Source of the DNA: Lamprocystis purpurea DSM 4197
GTDB lineage: Bacteria; Pseudomonadota; Gammaproteobacteria; Chromatiales; Chromatiaceae
NCBI RefSeq assembly: GCF_000379525.1
Contig: NZ_KB902532.1
Coordinates: forward strand, 1-35,665
Reading direction: 5' to 3'
DNA: 35,665 nt
Part shown: one piece after another, positions 1 to 8,248 of the stretch
Numbering within the stretch: position 1 is the first letter of the stretch
Layout of the letters: the number at the start of each line of letters is the position of its first letter
Position numbers and translations under genes: made by a program
The notes under the pieces: generated by a model
Databases searched by the model: none
Seen by the model: the letters and a program-made list of their open reading frames with translations, nothing else
What the model was told of the DNA's origin: nothing

Positions 1-51
1 AACGCCAAGCAACGCGAGGCGCTGGCGCTGATCAAGGCGATCGAGATGTAG
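1..51 (+). CDS. C-terminal end of an unknown protein (partial)
   Basis: The window opens inside a plus-strand reading frame. Its last 16 codons end at a TAG at 49-51 and give a charged, helix-like tail (NAKQREALALIKAIEM). The rest of the gene lies outside the window, so no family can be named. It is called coding only because the frame is open from base 1 and its composition suits an amphipathic C-terminal helix. Confidence 0.45.
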   Translation, partial: NAKQREALALIKAIEM

Positions 52-212
52 CCAGGCATTTGCACCAAAATTTTTCGAAAAATATTGAAATATCAGTCGA
101 ATATCGCGTTTTCCAGGCGGGAACTTCGGTTTAGCCGGTTCGGCGCACAGGCACCACTGATTTTATTTGAGATCTCGGGAATCGCCACCGGCTAAAGCCT
201 CGGCCTCCAGTT

Positions 213-376
213 GCGGACAGGCCGTCGCTGGCCGAAACGATGATCAAGGCCCTCGGGCGGACGCGCAAGGGGACCTGGAAGAGGCATTGATAACCGATGG
301 GCGGAAGCCGACCGGATCGCGCTTGCCGCCTCGAACATCACAATTTCCGAATGGCGCAAGCTCAACCCTCAGTTGT
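213..376 (+). pseudogene. gene remnants in two frames upstream of the DUF2442 gene
   Basis: Bases 52-389 hold no intact gene. At 216-290 one frame reads DRPSLAETMIKALGR and soon stops. It resembles the segment before the helix-turn-helix part of some recombinase-associated proteins, which is a weak recollection. At 298-376 another frame reads AEADRIALAASNITISEWR and stops at TGA 374-376, just before the next gene. Protein-like stretches in changing frames point to a decayed gene or genes. Bases 60-110 are AT-rich and could hold a promoter, but no clear -35/-10 pair is visible. Confidence 0.3.
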
Positions 377-389
377 GAGGTATTGGCTG

Positions 390-827
390 ATGCTGACCGT
401 TATTTCCGTCAAGGCCGTTGCGCCCGCGACGATCGAAGCCGCCCTTTCCGACGGCAGGACGTTAACACTGGAGGCCGCGACGATCATCGGCTCTGCCGGC
501 TATGAGGCGCTGACTGATGCTGATTGTTTCGCGAATATCGTCGTAGCGGACTGGGGCCACGGTATCGAATGGCCAGCCATTGACCAGGGATTGTCGGTCG
601 AGACCCTGACTCGCATGGCGCGCGAACAGGCCGGCACCGCCTTCCCCACCGCCGGCTTCAATGCCTGGATGGAGCGCAACGGGCTCACCTTGAGCGCCGC
701 GGCCCAAGCGCTCGGGCTTTCCCGTCGAACCATCACCTATTACCACGCCGGTCAAAAGCCTATCCCCATCTACATTGGCTTAGCGTGCGAGGGCTGGGAG
801 GTTCGCAATCGTAGCCGGGCGGCCTGA
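390..827 (+). CDS. DUF2442 protein with C-terminal helix-turn-helix
   Basis: A 145-residue protein. ATG 390 is chosen because TGAGG at 376-380 stands 9 bases before it; a longer frame from 297 would run through the upstream remnant. Residues 1-75 have the DUF2442 pattern (IEAALSDGRTLTLEA, then GIEWPAIDQGLS). Residues 90-130 hold a helix-turn-helix (LSAAAQALGLSRRTITYYHAG). DUF2442 proteins are small and often sit beside DUF4160 partners in presumed toxin-antitoxin pairs. No DUF4160 gene is visible, so this copy is either solitary or a regulator whose partner has been lost. Function is not established; the family assignment is fairly secure. Confidence 0.7.
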   Translation: MLTVISVKAVAPATIEAALSDGRTLTLEAATIIGSAGYEALTDADCFANIVVADWGHGIEWPAIDQGLSVETLTRMAREQAGTAFPTAGFNAWMERNGLTLSAAAQALGLSRRTITYYHAGQKPIPIYIGLACEGWEVRNRSRAA

Positions 828-921
828 GTTTATGGAGATGAACGTCTTTGCCCAACTGGTGGGGCGTTTCATCTTATCTTGCAGGTCCGTGCTCGCTGCG
901 AGTTACCATCCATGGCACTGG

Positions 922-942
922 ATTCCGGCATCCTGCCGGAAT
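922..942. repeat. short hairpin repeat (ATTCCGGCA stem)
   Basis: A perfect 9-base inverted repeat, ATTCCGGCA / TGCCGGAAT, with a 3-base loop, inside a CTGGATTCCGGC...GGAATGACG context. Dispersed hairpins of this style are common in proteobacterial intergenic DNA. It lies in the gene-free stretch 828-1174 between the DUF2442 gene and vapB. Confidence 0.55.
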
Positions 943-1056
943 GACGAGGGCGGCTTTCCCGCAACTTTAGGCGGAACGGGGTATTAGCCCGCGGGCCTTG
1001 GTAATCGTTCGTCATCGTTCCGGCAAGCTTTCGTCGGAGCTCAGGAACGGAAATTC

Positions 1057-1146
1057 CATCCACAGATGTCACAGATGTCACAGATGAACACAGATGAACA
1101 CAGATGTTTTTCTTTATCTGTGAACATCTGTGTCATCTGTGGATAA
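1057..1146. repeat. tandem and inverted CACAGATG repeat cluster
   Basis: The octamer CACAGATG occurs five times on the plus strand (starting at 1061, 1070, 1079, 1089 and 1099), separated by T or AA. After a T-rich spacer at 1107-1115 the reverse complement follows three times (about 1116-1142). Both ends read ATCCACAGATG towards the outside, so the whole is an imperfect 90-base palindrome able to form a long hairpin. It lies about 30 bases beyond the 3' end of vapB, where a vapC gene would be expected. It could be a terminator, a recombination scar or a mobile palindromic element. Confidence 0.7.
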
Positions 1147-1174
1147 ATCCTGGCGAGCACTTGCATGTATTGCT

Positions 1175-1435
1175 TCATTCACTCCAACCCGCGAACGGGT
1201 CGCGCGCGTGCGCTCCTTGATGACGCTCGTGCTCGTCGAGAAAATCCGCCGGCACCTCCGCATCCTTGAGGATAGCGAAAAATTCATCCCAGTCCGTCGG
1301 CTTGCGCGACAAAATCACGTCGCCGGTTGCCGGATCTCGACGGATGAACACTTCTTTCGTATCGAATCGATAGGCGGCCGGCAAACAGACCGCCTGGCTC
1401 CGACCGTTTGTGAAAAGTTTGGCGACTTGGCTCAT
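1175..1435 (-). CDS. vapB: VapB-type antitoxin (AbrB/SpoVT fold), orphan
   Basis: An 86-residue protein of the VapB/VagC family. The swapped-hairpin DNA-binding part is clear (AKLFTNGRSQAVCLPAAYRF, then VFIRRDPATGDVILSRKP), followed by an acidic C-terminal toxin-binding tail (residues 45-86). ATG 1435 is preceded by GGAGGA. VapB normally neutralises a PIN-domain VapC ribonuclease encoded immediately downstream and represses its own operon. Here downstream (below 1175) there is only the CACAGATG repeat cluster, so the toxin gene is missing. The protein could still act as an antidote to related VapC toxins or as an autoregulated remnant. Confidence 0.85.
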   Translation of the reverse strand: MSQVAKLFTNGRSQAVCLPAAYRFDTKEVFIRRDPATGDVILSRKPTDWDEFFAILKDAEVPADFLDEHERHQGAHARDPFAGWSE

Positions 1436-1453
1436 GGCGGTATCCTCCGGCGT

Positions 1454-1465
1454 TGATATATATCA
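1454..1465. promoter_or_regulatory. perfect palindrome TGATATATATCA in the vapB promoter region
   Basis: A perfect 12-base palindrome 18 bases before the vapB start, in a short AT-rich island (1453-1480) that also contains TATAAT read on the minus strand. VapB proteins bind palindromes overlapping their own promoter, so this is the likely operator. The role is inferred from position and symmetry. Confidence 0.5.
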
Positions 1466-1580
1466 TAGTATATTATAAAGGTCGGTCTGGCGTTGGCGAA
1501 CGGCCTGCTTCGCCGCGTCGGCAGACCGGTTCCGTTACACTGGATGCCTGCTCAACACCAAACCACTATGAGGAACCGCG

Positions 1581-2850
1581 GTGCCGAAAAAGCCCTCGAA
1601 GACCCCGACGCCCGAGCCGGCTCAGATCAAGGCGGTGGAGCGGCTGCTCCGCGACCGGGACTATCCGCGGGCGATCGAGCGGGCACGGGTCCTGGTCCAG
1701 CGTTTCCCCGATCACGGCGGCGCCAACCATTATTGGTGGATGCCCTGGACCTGGGCCGCGGCCGGGGTGCGGCCGTCCTGGCCGCCTATCAGTGGCTGGA
1801 GCGTCGGCCCAACAGTCCGCGTGCGCTTGAAACCTTCTTCCCGTTGGCGGTCGAGGGCCGCCATCTCGCATTGGCGTACCGGAGAACCTGTATGCCCTGG
1901 GCTGGGCACTGCGGCTGCGCCTGTATTTGGGCGATGAGACCGGCGCCAGGGCGCTTGGCGTCCCCTTGGCTCAGGCACCTGCCCGCCGTTCCGAGGATGC
2001 TTACGGGCAGCTCACCGCGCTGCTGTTGATCCACGAAGATCAGGCGGCCTGGGATGCCTTCGAGTGTATGGAGCGGGCCGCGTGGGCCGCGAGCGAGCGC
2101 CGCCATCGGGTCGCAGAACGGCTCCATCTGGCTGCCGGGGCGGCCAGTCGGCTGGGGCGTGCCGATCAGGCGCGCACGCTGTGGCGGGAGGCGCTGGAGC
2201 AGGATCCGCGGCATGCGACCGCCGCGGAAAACCTCGCCGTCCTGGAACGGGATGCGGCACCCCTGACTTGTCCGGCGCTCTTCGGTTGGCGCCAGGTGCT
2301 GCCGATCGACTGGATGCGTCGACTGTCGGAGGCTGACGCGGCACACCTGGAGTCAGCGCTCGGCGCCTTGACCGCCAGCGATGCCTATCTGGAAACGATC
2401 TATCTGGCCGGCGACGCGACCGTGCGTGCCTTGGGCGCACAATTGCTGACCCATCGGCTGACGCGCGAGTCACCGGTTCAGCCCATCCCTGGCGGGCCGC
2501 CCGAACGGCGTGCGGCAGTCATCCTTCGGGATCTGGCGCGCCAGCCTGTCGGTACCTCTGAGGAACGCACCGAATTGCTCCGCACGCTGCGCGAGAGCGG
2601 GTTGGTCGACGGCGACGAGACCGTGCAGTATTGGGACGGCAAGGTGTTGCGCTCGGTTCAAGTGCTCTCGACCCAGATTGATCGGGCGCCGCGGCCAACC
2701 GAGTTGAGCCGCGCCCAAGGCGAGGACGCGTCAGCCGACGCGCTCATTGCCAAACTTGAGCAATTGGTGGAAACCGATGATGACAGACGCCGGCTTGCGC
2801 TGGCCAAGGCGCGGGTGGCGCTGGCCAGTCCGGGTCGACGCATCACTTAG
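1581..2850 (+). pseudogene. degenerate copy of the TPR protein at 3811-5775
   Basis: The sequence matches the intact paralogue downstream almost throughout but is broken. It starts with GTG 1581 behind GAGG (KPSKTPTPEPAQIKAVERLL) and reads normally to about 1730. There, one base is missing relative to the paralogue and the frame changes. A second join near 1877-1885 removes about 300 bases (the region after GRHLALAY) and changes frame again. The third frame runs to TAG 2850, with a further in-frame loss of about 370 bases near 2706-2715 that removes the C-terminal TPRs. At the protein level it can give only fragments. The 3' end overlaps by 4 bases the end of the PIN toxin gene on the other strand. 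The upstream leader also resembles that of the paralogue, so the duplication included the 5' flank. Confidence 0.85.
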
Positions 2851-3254
2851 CCGGATGCCCCGCCGGCACTCGCAACGTCTGTTTGAGAAAAATCGTTACC
2901 TTTGAACAGCAGCGGCAATCCGCGCACCTTCGCCAATGCGTAACTGAACACATCGCCGAAGTTCAGCCCGGCGGGGTGGCCGCTGCCCTTGCCGAACGCC
3001 ACGAAGGCGGCATAGGCCGCGTCCATCTCGGCCGGACCGGGGGATACTATTTCAAACATCGGCAGTCGCAGCACGTCGTCCAGCAACACGACCGCCCGCT
3101 GTCCCCGTCTGCCATGCACCACCATGCGCGCCTCAACCACCGAGACCGTGCTGATCAAGGCCCTGTTGGCCTGTTGTAGGACGCGTACGAATGTCTCACG
3201 CTCAGGTTCCCCGAAGGCGATGGCGACGACGGCCGACGTATCAACCGCGATCAT
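2847..3254 (-). CDS. PIN-domain toxin (VapC-like ribonuclease)
   Basis: A 135-residue type II toxin with the PIN fold. The acidic residues of the metal site are all visible: D5 (MIAVDTSAVVAIAFGE), E41 (STVSVVEARMV), D101 (NFGDVFSYALAK) and D121 (FKGNDFSQTD). PIN toxins are Mg-dependent RNases that typically cut tRNA or rRNA. The ATG at 3254 overlaps the stop of the antitoxin gene (ATGA), giving translational coupling. The pair is complete and should be functional. It lies between two copies of the TPR gene and points away from the intact one. Confidence 0.9.
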   Translation of the reverse strand: MIAVDTSAVVAIAFGEPERETFVRVLQQANRALISTVSVVEARMVVHGRRGQRAVVLLDDVLRLPMFEIVSPGPAEMDAAYAAFVAFGKGSGHPAGLNFGDVFSYALAKVRGLPLLFKGNDFSQTDVASAGGASG

Positions 3255-3616
3255 TGCGGCAGGCCATGCTCATCCCAGGCCACCGGATCATACGCGTCCT
3301 CTCGTTCCGGGATCAGGTCGATTTGCGCCAGCAGGGCCGCGAGGCGGCCGAATCCCTCAGCGTCCGCTTGCGCTGCATCAATGCTGACCAGGTGCTCGTT
3401 CGGCGGGGCAGGGGGGAGTGTCTGAGCGCGGTTGCCAAGCTGCAGGGCGCGGTCCTCGTCTATGGTCTGCAACCGCTGAAAGAGCGCGATATCGACGATT
3501 GCTGCGACCCGCTTCCCGCTCTTGGTGATGACGATCGAATCGCCACGGTACTGAATCTCGTTGAGTAACTCCCCGAGATTTTGCCGCACCGTCATTGCCG
3601 GGGCTTCACGAACCAT
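3251..3616 (-). CDS. Phd/YefM-type antitoxin
   Basis: A 121-residue protein. ATG 3616 is chosen because GAGGTG stands 7 bases upstream; an alternative start at 3676 would add 20 residues. The N-terminal 55 residues have the Phd/YefM fold (MTVRQNLGELLNEIQYRGD, then IVITKSGKRVAAIVDIALF), which binds DNA and represses the operon. The longer C-terminal tail should wrap the PIN toxin encoded next, with which it overlaps by 4 bases. Phd antitoxins paired with PIN toxins are a known combination. Regulation is probably autorepression with the toxin as co-repressor. Confidence 0.88.
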   Translation of the reverse strand: MVREAPAMTVRQNLGELLNEIQYRGDSIVITKSGKRVAAIVDIALFQRLQTIDEDRALQLGNRAQTLPPAPPNEHLVSIDAAQADAEGFGRLAALLAQIDLIPEREDAYDPVAWDEHGLPQ

Positions 3617-3810
3617 GTCAATCACCTCAATTGTTGTGAATGGGGTAAGCTTAGGGACAAAAGATCGGCGCGACAAGGCCGACTGATGCGGATGCCGACG
3701 GGCGGCGTTTCATCGGGAATCTCACCGTCTTGCTCAGGGTGCCGCCTCAATCAGACGGGCTGCCGCGGGGGTAGTACACTGTTCAACGCCAAGCCACCGG
3801 AGAAACCGCA

Positions 3811-5775
3811 GTGCCGAACAAGCCGTCGAAGACCCAGCCAGCCAAGACCCCGCAGCCCGAGCCGGCCCAGTTCAAGTCCGTCGAACGGTTGCTCAAGGAC
3901 GGTGACTACCAGCGGGCGATCGAGCGGGCACAGGTCCTGGTCCAACGGTTTCCCGATCACGGCGGCGCGAACCATCTGTTGCTGCAGGCCCTGGAGCGGG
4001 GTCAGAGTCGCGGCGCGGCGGCCCTGGCCGCGTATCAATGGGCGGAACGTCGGCCGCGGAGTCCGCGGGCGCTCGAAGCCTTGTTGCAGTTTGTCCTCGC
4101 GGGCCATCACCTCTTCTTGGCCAATCGCGTCGCGGACCAGTTGCGGGACCTGGGTGCTCCGGCCGGGACTGCGCTCTCCGACGCCACGAACTGGGATGCG
4201 TTGTTGGCACAGCCCGACGGCACGCGGGCGACCCGCGCGCAGATGGAACAGTTCGATATCGGCAGACTGTATCTGGAAGCCAATGATTTCGCGGGTGCCG
4301 TCCGGGCACTGGACGGTATTGCCCTCACCTCGGCCCGCAACAACCGGGCTTTCGCCTTCTTTCACCAGAACCGCATCGCGGAGGCGCTGGCGTGCTTCCT
4401 GGATGCCTGGCAGCACGACCAGGGTAATCTCTTCGCCCTGGGCTGGGCGTTGCGGCTGCGGCTGTATCAGGGCGATGAGACCGGCGCCCGCGCGCTCGTT
4501 GCGCCCTTGGTCCGCGCCGAGGCGCGCCGCATCGAGGATGCCTATGGTCAGCTCGCCGGCTTGCTGCTGATCCGGGAGGACCAGGCCGCCTGGGAAGCCT
4601 TCGAGCGTTCCGGTCAGGCGACCTGGATTAACCGTGACACCGGTCCCCTGGTCGTCGAACGGCTCAACCTGGGAGCGGGCGCCGCCAGTCGGCTCGGACA
4701 GGCCGAGCAGGCAGCGTCGCTGTGGCGGCAGATCCTGGAGCGCGCCCCGCGTCATGCGGCGGCGGGGGAGAACCTGGCCATCCTGGAACGGGACGGGGCG
4801 CCCTCGGCGCATCCGGCGCTGTTCGATTGGTCCCATGTGCTGCCGGTCGGCTGGGTGCAGCGATTGCGCGCGATGGGCCAGGCGCCCCTGGATGCCTACC
4901 TCGATGAGTTGAGCGCGACCGATTCCTATCTGGAGGCGATCTACCTGGCCGGCGAGGCGTTTGTACGTTCCTACGCCACGCAACTGTTGAAGCATCGGCT
5001 GAAGCGCGCGTCCCAGGCCGAGCCGCCGGCTGGTGGTCAGCCCGAACGGCGCGCGCCAGCCATCCTTCGGGATCTGGCCTGCCGGTCGGTCGGTACCCCG
5101 CAAGAGCGCGTCGCGATGCTGCATGCACTGCGTGAACACGGTCTGGTTGGGGCCGATGAGGCTGTTCAATACTGGAACGGTGCGACGCTGCAGGAGATCA
5201 AATTGGTGTCGACCGACATTTACCGCGAGCCCGATCCGCCCGATCTGCCGCCGGACCTGCAGGCCATGCTCGATGCCTCGGTGCGTTCGACGTGGGATGG
5301 CGAGCTGATGGCCGCCGAGGCGTATCTCCAAGCTGTGCTGGAGCGCGTTCCGGACCACCAGGCCGCCTTGGGCAACCTGGCGGCCATCCGCGTCAAGCAG
5401 GGGCGGGATCCGGAGTCCCGGGAACTCTTGCGTCGGGTGATCGCGGCGCATCCTGATTACTTGTTTGCCCGCGTTAACCTGGCCAGCCTCCTGATCGAGG
5501 ATGGGGATCTGGAAGAAGCCGAAACCTTGCTGAGCGGTCTCGGACAGCGTCCGCGGCTCCACATCCAGGAGGCGTTTGCCCTCTACGGTGTCATGGCCAT
5601 GCTCCGCCGCGCCAGGGGCGAGGATGCAATCGCCGACGCCCTGATCGCCAGTCTGGAGCGGATGGTTCAAACCGACCACGATCGGCAATTGCTTGCCACG
5701 GCCAAGGCGCGTGCCGGTGTGGGTCGATCTTTACCGGATGCTATCAGATCTTTGGCTAAGGCTTCGAACCCTTGA
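3811..5775 (+). CDS. large TPR-repeat protein of unknown function
   Basis: A 654-residue protein with no signal peptide or membrane segment, starting at GTG 3811; the degenerate paralogue starts with the same codon. TPR-type helices are clear at about 20-63 (LLKDGDYQRAIERAQVLVQ) and 500-580 (AEAYLQAVLERVPDHQAALG and two further units). The middle is helical and rich in Arg, Ala and Leu, with an ERAPRHAAAGENLAILERD unit near 310. TPRs are protein-binding scaffolds; no catalytic motif is seen. The intact copy follows a decayed copy and a TA module. The gene stands alone, and a hairpin follows at 5812. I do not recognise the family beyond the TPRs. Confidence 0.8.
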   Translation: MPNKPSKTQPAKTPQPEPAQFKSVERLLKDGDYQRAIERAQVLVQRFPDHGGANHLLLQALERGQSRGAAALAAYQWAERRPRSPRALEALLQFVLAGHHLFLANRVADQLRDLGAPAGTALSDATNWDALLAQPDGTRATRAQMEQFDIGRLYLEANDFAGAVRALDGIALTSARNNRAFAFFHQNRIAEALACFLDAWQHDQGNLFALGWALRLRLYQGDETGARALVAPLVRAEARRIEDAYGQLAGLLLIREDQAAWEAFERSGQATWINRDTGPLVVERLNLGAGAASRLGQAEQAASLWRQILERAPRHAAAGENLAILERDGAPSAHPALFDWSHVLPVGWVQRLRAMGQAPLDAYLDELSATDSYLEAIYLAGEAFVRSYATQLLKHRLKRASQAEPPAGGQPERRAPAILRDLACRSVGTPQERVAMLHALREHGLVGADEAVQYWNGATLQEIKLVSTDIYREPDPPDLPPDLQAMLDASVRSTWDGELMAAEAYLQAVLERVPDHQAALGNLAAIRVKQGRDPESRELLRRVIAAHPDYLFARVNLASLLIEDGDLEEAETLLSGLGQRPRLHIQEAFALYGVMAMLRRARGEDAIADALIASLERMVQTDHDRQLLATAKARAGVGRSLPDAIRSLAKASNP

Positions 5776-5811
5776 GTCTGGAAAGTCGACCACCGAATCC
5801 CGCACCGCCGC

Positions 5812-5839
5812 GGGTGGACAGCGCGGTGCTTGTCCACCC
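5812..5839. terminator. hairpin after the TPR gene
   Basis: A perfect 9-base inverted repeat, GGGTGGACA / TGTCCACCC, with a 10-base loop, 36 bases after the TPR gene stop. There is no following T-run, so intrinsic termination is only possible. The rest of the gap to 6186 shows no convincing gene; a long open frame enters it, but the ribosome-binding site favours the start at 6187. Confidence 0.4.
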
Positions 5840-6186
5840 GATGCCGCGTGGCCGAAACCGTGATCAAGACCGCGGATGGCGAGTGCCCGGCTGGCCTCGG
5901 ACGTGATCTGGTGGCCGCAGCCACGCCAGGCACCGAATCCAACAGGATCGCCGGTCACCACATATACTTGATGCGGACATCGTCGCGATCGGACACGGTG
6001 CCGTCGACAGCGTCGGCCGTTCCCGGTCGTGCCGCCGCAGCTTGTTCAGTCGCGGTCCGCGTGTCGGGCGGTGCACTGCGTCTGCCCGCCGCCCGGCACC
6101 TGTGTATTGATGGTACCGTCCGCACGGTCCCGACGACGCATGCAGCCGGCAGACGGCGCATGCGTCGGTCCGGACAGGAGGTCGCC

Positions 6187-6645
6187 ATGGTCGTGCTACC
6201 CCGCCCTCGGGAGCGGTCTTGGATCCCGGTCTGGATGATGATGCTCCTCGCCCTGTATGGCGCGCCGGGCCTTGCCGCCCGGTCGGGGGACGCGTGGGAG
6301 GCGTGCCGGGATCGGGTGTTTGCGGATCTGGAGGCTGCCGGGCGTCGCGAGTTCGGCGATGCCGGCGCCTACACCGGGGCCACCGGCAGCGGGGCGCTGC
6401 CGGAGGTGATTGAGCAATGCGGGTACCATCCCGAGCGGATCGATCGGCCTTTGTGCGACACCCTCTATCAACAGGTCTATTGGGACTGCCGGGAGGATGG
6501 TTTCGACGGCCTGTCGATGGCGGCCAGGTCCTGGGTCCTTGTGTTCGATCCCGACGGCTCCTTGATCGCGCGGCTGCGGCGTGTCTGTGCCGATCCCGCG
6601 CAACTGGGCCGGCCGTCCTTTGGTCGTCTGGTTTGCGGTGACTGA
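6187..6645 (+). CDS. small exported cysteine-containing protein
   Basis: A 152-residue protein; ATG 6187 is chosen because AGGAGG lies 6 bases before it. Residues 1-33 form a signal peptide: basic start (RPRERS), hydrophobic core (WMMMLLALYGAPGLA) and AxA-type end before RSGDAWE. The mature part has six cysteines (as in WEACRD, EQCGYH, PLCDT, WDCRED, RVCADP, LVCGD), consistent with disulfides in the periplasm. No known domain is recognised. It lies 3 bases from the end of the convergent SDR gene. Function unknown. Confidence 0.65.
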   Translation: MVVLPRPRERSWIPVWMMMLLALYGAPGLAARSGDAWEACRDRVFADLEAAGRREFGDAGAYTGATGSGALPEVIEQCGYHPERIDRPLCDTLYQQVYWDCREDGFDGLSMAARSWVLVFDPDGSLIARLRRVCADPAQLGRPSFGRLVCGD

Positions 6646-6648
6646 CGG

Positions 6649-7362
6649 CTACCAGGCAATCGCCTCCCCATGCCGGAAGAAGCCGCCGTTCGGGCCGTCG
6701 TCCGGCAGGGTCGCGGCCCAGACGATGCCCTTGGCGCCCTCCGCGACGCTCAGCGGCGCATCCGATCCGCCGAGGTCGGTGCGCACCCAGCCGGGGCAGA
6801 CTGAGTTCACCTTGACGTTCGTGCCCTGCAGTTCGTCGGCGAAGATGCGGGTGACGGCGTTGAGCGACACCTTTGAGAGCCGGTAGCCGGGGCAGCCGCC
6901 GTTCATGTCGCTGAGCTGGCCCATGCCGGAGGAGACGTTGACCACGCGCCCGTTGCCCTGCATCAGCGGAATCAACACCTGGCACAGGTGGATGGCGGCC
7001 AGGGTGTTGGTTTCCATGGCGCGGCGGATGGTGTCGAGATCCGCGTTGAAGATGCTCGACTCGGGACTGCCGGGGCTCGGGTCCGGAAAGATGCCGGCGT
7101 TGTTCACCAGCACGTCGATGCGTCCGAAGGTCGCTTTGAGATGATCGCGCAGGGCCTGCACCTCGGCCGGCGCGGTGACATCCAGGTGCCGGAAGTGCGC
7201 CTCGTGGCCCTCGGCCGCCAAGGCGGCGGCCGCGGCCTGGCCGGCGGCGTCGCGGCGGGCGGTGATCAACACCCGATAGCCGCGCCGTGCGAGCAGGCGG
7301 GCGGTTTCAAGGCCGAGTCCGCGGTCGGCGCCGGTGACGACGGCGGTTGGCATCGCGTTCAT
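6649..7362 (-). CDS. short-chain dehydrogenase/reductase
   Basis: A 237-residue classical SDR. The dinucleotide-binding motif TGADRGLG is at 10-17, NNAG at 87-90, and the catalytic residues are S145 (VNVSSG), Y160 and K164 (GYRLSK). The sequence resembles carbonyl-reductase-like SDRs (PGWVRTDLGG near 195), so it probably reduces a small carbonyl compound with NADPH; an Arg-Arg pair after strand 2 (TARRD) would suit NADP. A ribosome-binding site AGGA lies upstream of ATG 7362. It is the last of three minus-strand genes after the hydrolase and selO. The substrate cannot be deduced. Confidence 0.88.
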   Translation of the reverse strand: MNAMPTAVVTGADRGLGLETARLLARRGYRVLITARRDAAGQAAAAALAAEGHEAHFRHLDVTAPAEVQALRDHLKATFGRIDVLVNNAGIFPDPSPGSPESSIFNADLDTIRRAMETNTLAAIHLCQVLIPLMQGNGRVVNVSSGMGQLSDMNGGCPGYRLSKVSLNAVTRIFADELQGTNVKVNSVCPGWVRTDLGGSDAPLSVAEGAKGIVWAATLPDDGPNGGFFRHGEAIAW

Positions 7363-7404
7363 GGCGGTGTTCCTGTGTGGATTAGTCTGGATCTGGGATG
7401 GGGT

Positions 7405-8244
7405 TCAATATGGGTCCGGCGGCAGACTCGCCAAATACTGGTCGAGTGCCTGCTCGTAACCGGGCTGGGAACGCAGAAAGCCGTCGTTGTGCCCGTCGCG
7501 GAGAACGACGAAGCCTTTGGGTTCCGGCGCCGCCGCGAAGAGTCGGCGTCCGAGCGCGTAGGGAATGATCTCGTCGTCCGGGCTGTGCAGCACCAGGACC
7601 GGGCAGCGCACCTGATGCAGAGCGCCGGCCGCGTCGAGACGGAAGGGCAGGACGATCGCCCGCGACAGGAGCGGGAAGAGAGTGTCCGCAAGGTCGCGGG
7701 CGGAGCTGAAGGTCGACTCCAGGATCAAGCCCCCGGGTTGGACCTCGGCGGCAAGATGGGCCGCCACGATGCCCCCCAGGGAGCGGCCGAACAGGACGAT
7801 ATGCGCCGGAGCGATCCCCTGGTCTACGGTGAGCCAGCGCCAGGCGGCACGACTGTCCCGGTAGAGCCCCGCTTCGCTGGGTGCGCCCTCGCTGCGGCCA
7901 TAGCCCCGGTAATCCAGGAGAAGTATGTCGAGCCCCAAACGATGGAAGATGGCCACGGATGCCCCCCGATGGGCGATATTGCCGGCATTGCCGTGGAAGA
8001 AGAGCAGCACGCGCCGCGCGCCGGTGGTGGCGGCGGGGATGAACCAGCCGTGTAGCCGGATGCCATCCTCGGTATGGATTGCGAGATCCCGGTAATCGAG
8101 ACCCCAGTCCCGGGGCGTCGCCTCCAGCGTGGTCGAAGGGAAGAACAGCATCCTCGGCTGGGCCAGAAAGAGCAGGCCGTTGAGCAGCGCCCAAGCGGCC
8201 AGCACGCTGAACAGGATCGCCGCTATGCTGCTCAACCGGATCAC
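7405..8244 (-). CDS. membrane-anchored alpha/beta hydrolase (ABHD13/BEM46-like)
   Basis: A 279-residue serine hydrolase. Residues 7-28 are one membrane helix that should anchor the enzyme to the inner membrane. The oxyanion motif HGNAGN is at 84-89, the nucleophile S155 in GRSLGG, the acid D223/D224 in SPDDEIIP and the histidine H252 in DGHNDGF. This pattern is typical of the BEM46/ABHD13 group, whose natural substrates are mostly unknown (esters, thioesters or peptides). It lies 4 bases after selO on the same strand and is probably co-transcribed with it. Confidence 0.88.
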   Translation of the reverse strand: MIRLSSIAAILFSVLAAWALLNGLLFLAQPRMLFFPSTTLEATPRDWGLDYRDLAIHTEDGIRLHGWFIPAATTGARRVLLFFHGNAGNIAHRGASVAIFHRLGLDILLLDYRGYGRSEGAPSEAGLYRDSRAAWRWLTVDQGIAPAHIVLFGRSLGGIVAAHLAAEVQPGGLILESTFSSARDLADTLFPLLSRAIVLPFRLDAAGALHQVRCPVLVLHSPDDEIIPYALGRRLFAAAPEPKGFVVLRDGHNDGFLRSQPGYEQALDQYLASLPPDPY

Positions 8245-8248
8245 CGTT

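Noticed and set aside
1057-1146. CRISPR array
   Set aside because: Units are 9-10 bases, with spacers of 1-2 bases and inverted copies; a CRISPR needs repeats of 24-40 bases with unique spacers.
3751-5688. 645-residue minus-strand frame opposite the TPR gene
   Set aside because: It is the GC-rich antisense shadow of the TPR gene; the product is low in recognisable motifs and the sense frame has clear TPRs and a paralogue.
5830-6186. N-terminal extension of the exported protein to 5830
   Set aside because: The upstream part has no ribosome-binding site and would hide the signal peptide; AGGAGG before 6187 gives a better start.
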